A stretch of DNA of 20,157 nucleotides, from positions 1 to 20,157 of the forward strand of contig QXVZ01007616.1 of NCBI GenBank assembly GCA_008931825.1. Reading direction: 5' to 3'. The translations under genes were made by a program, and so were the position numbers. This DNA is from Phallusia fumigata. Lineage: Eukaryota > Chordata > Ascidiacea > Phlebobranchia > Ascidiidae. The notes under the pieces were generated by a model that was not told the origin of the DNA, ran no database searches, and saw nothing but the letters and a program-made list of their open reading frames with translations. Positions 19,672 through 20,157 of this stretch are shown here, in pieces; the stretch's first letter is position 1; each line of letters opens with the position of its first letter.

Positions 19672-20157
19672 CTGTAAAAATGTTTATTTATTCAACTGCA
19701 TCGAATTTTTAGCTATGTTTTTTTGCGCACACTCCCTGTGACGCCATTAGCCTTAGTTTCTTGCACTTTACAAACGTACACACACCAAACAAATCCAGCC
19801 AAGCCAGAAATATTCTGACACGATCGCGTTTCACATAACTTGTATAAATTGATGTCAATTCAAACCAACTTGGCCGTGTAGCTGGCACAGCAATTTTTCA
19901 CACAAGTTTTTTATGTCTTCTATCGTGCTATGTATTCACAACCAACTTGCCCGTTGGCAAGTTAAGCGATGCGATGCCGAATTCTGAGACCACACCCCTG
20001 GCATTGTTAGTTGGTGTCATTTGTGGCGGTTTTCTACGCTCTGAGTGTGATGAACAGCACAAACTACGTATCTCTGCACTTCTGCTCCTATTTAGCTGAT
20101 AGACCACGTTTTTTGCTTAGCTTATGCACTAGAGTGTCTTCCGAAAAGATTGCAAAA
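19672..20157 (-). other. Upstream of TRPC exon 1, no exon seen
   Basis: The sequence begins with an acceptor-like TTTTTACAG at the exon 1 edge. I find no further coding exon and no clear TATA or initiator up to the window end. It is either the last part of a first intron or the upstream outron of a trans-spliced gene. Confidence 0.45.

Overview
The window looks like nuclear DNA of an invertebrate chordate, most likely a tunicate of the Ciona type. The evidence is AT-rich sequence, short GT-AG introns, a chordate muscle-type actin split at codon positions used by vertebrate alpha-actin genes, and a TRPC-family channel. The species call is inference; the two gene families are read directly from spliced translations. 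Both genes lie on the minus strand, so they read right to left.

Right two thirds (7994-19671, minus): a nearly complete gene for a TRPC-type cation channel. I reconstructed 17 exons, all with GT donors and AG acceptors and with matching reading phases at all 16 junctions. They join into one open frame of 1000 codons from the ATG at 19645 to the TAA at 7994. In order the protein has an N-terminal tail, four ankyrin-type repeats, the TRPC linker and pre-S1 region, S1-S4, S5-pore-S6, a TRP box (EWKY), a proline-rich second TRP box and a short C-terminal tail. It is a divergent member. The filter position reads YGYG where TRPCs have FGL-type sequence. About 120 charged residues are inserted in the first ankyrin repeat. 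The TRPC cysteine zinc site is absent. A weak GTTGGG donor after exon 15 could allow a shorter isoform.

Left part (1564-4539, minus): a muscle-type actin gene with a vertebrate-like proximal promoter (perfect CArG box, TATA box and two CAGCTG E-boxes), a 5'UTR intron, a first coding exon for residues 1-44 and a last exon for the C-terminal 107 residues. The middle (about 220 codons) is missing at a single N at 2267 that falls inside an exon. A second N at 886 separates two identical 449-bp copies of the actin 3' flank. Both look like assembly joins. The gene should be treated as broken by assembly, and the two halves may even come from different actin copies or alleles.

Between the genes (4540-7676) I find no supported gene. 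Other structure includes an 80-bp element with perfect 13-bp inverted ends just past the TRPC poly(A) signal, a hAT-like remnant in intron 13, degenerate repeats in introns 9 and 16, and four perfect TGACGTCA palindromes. The two genes have no evident shared function beyond being neighbours on one strand.
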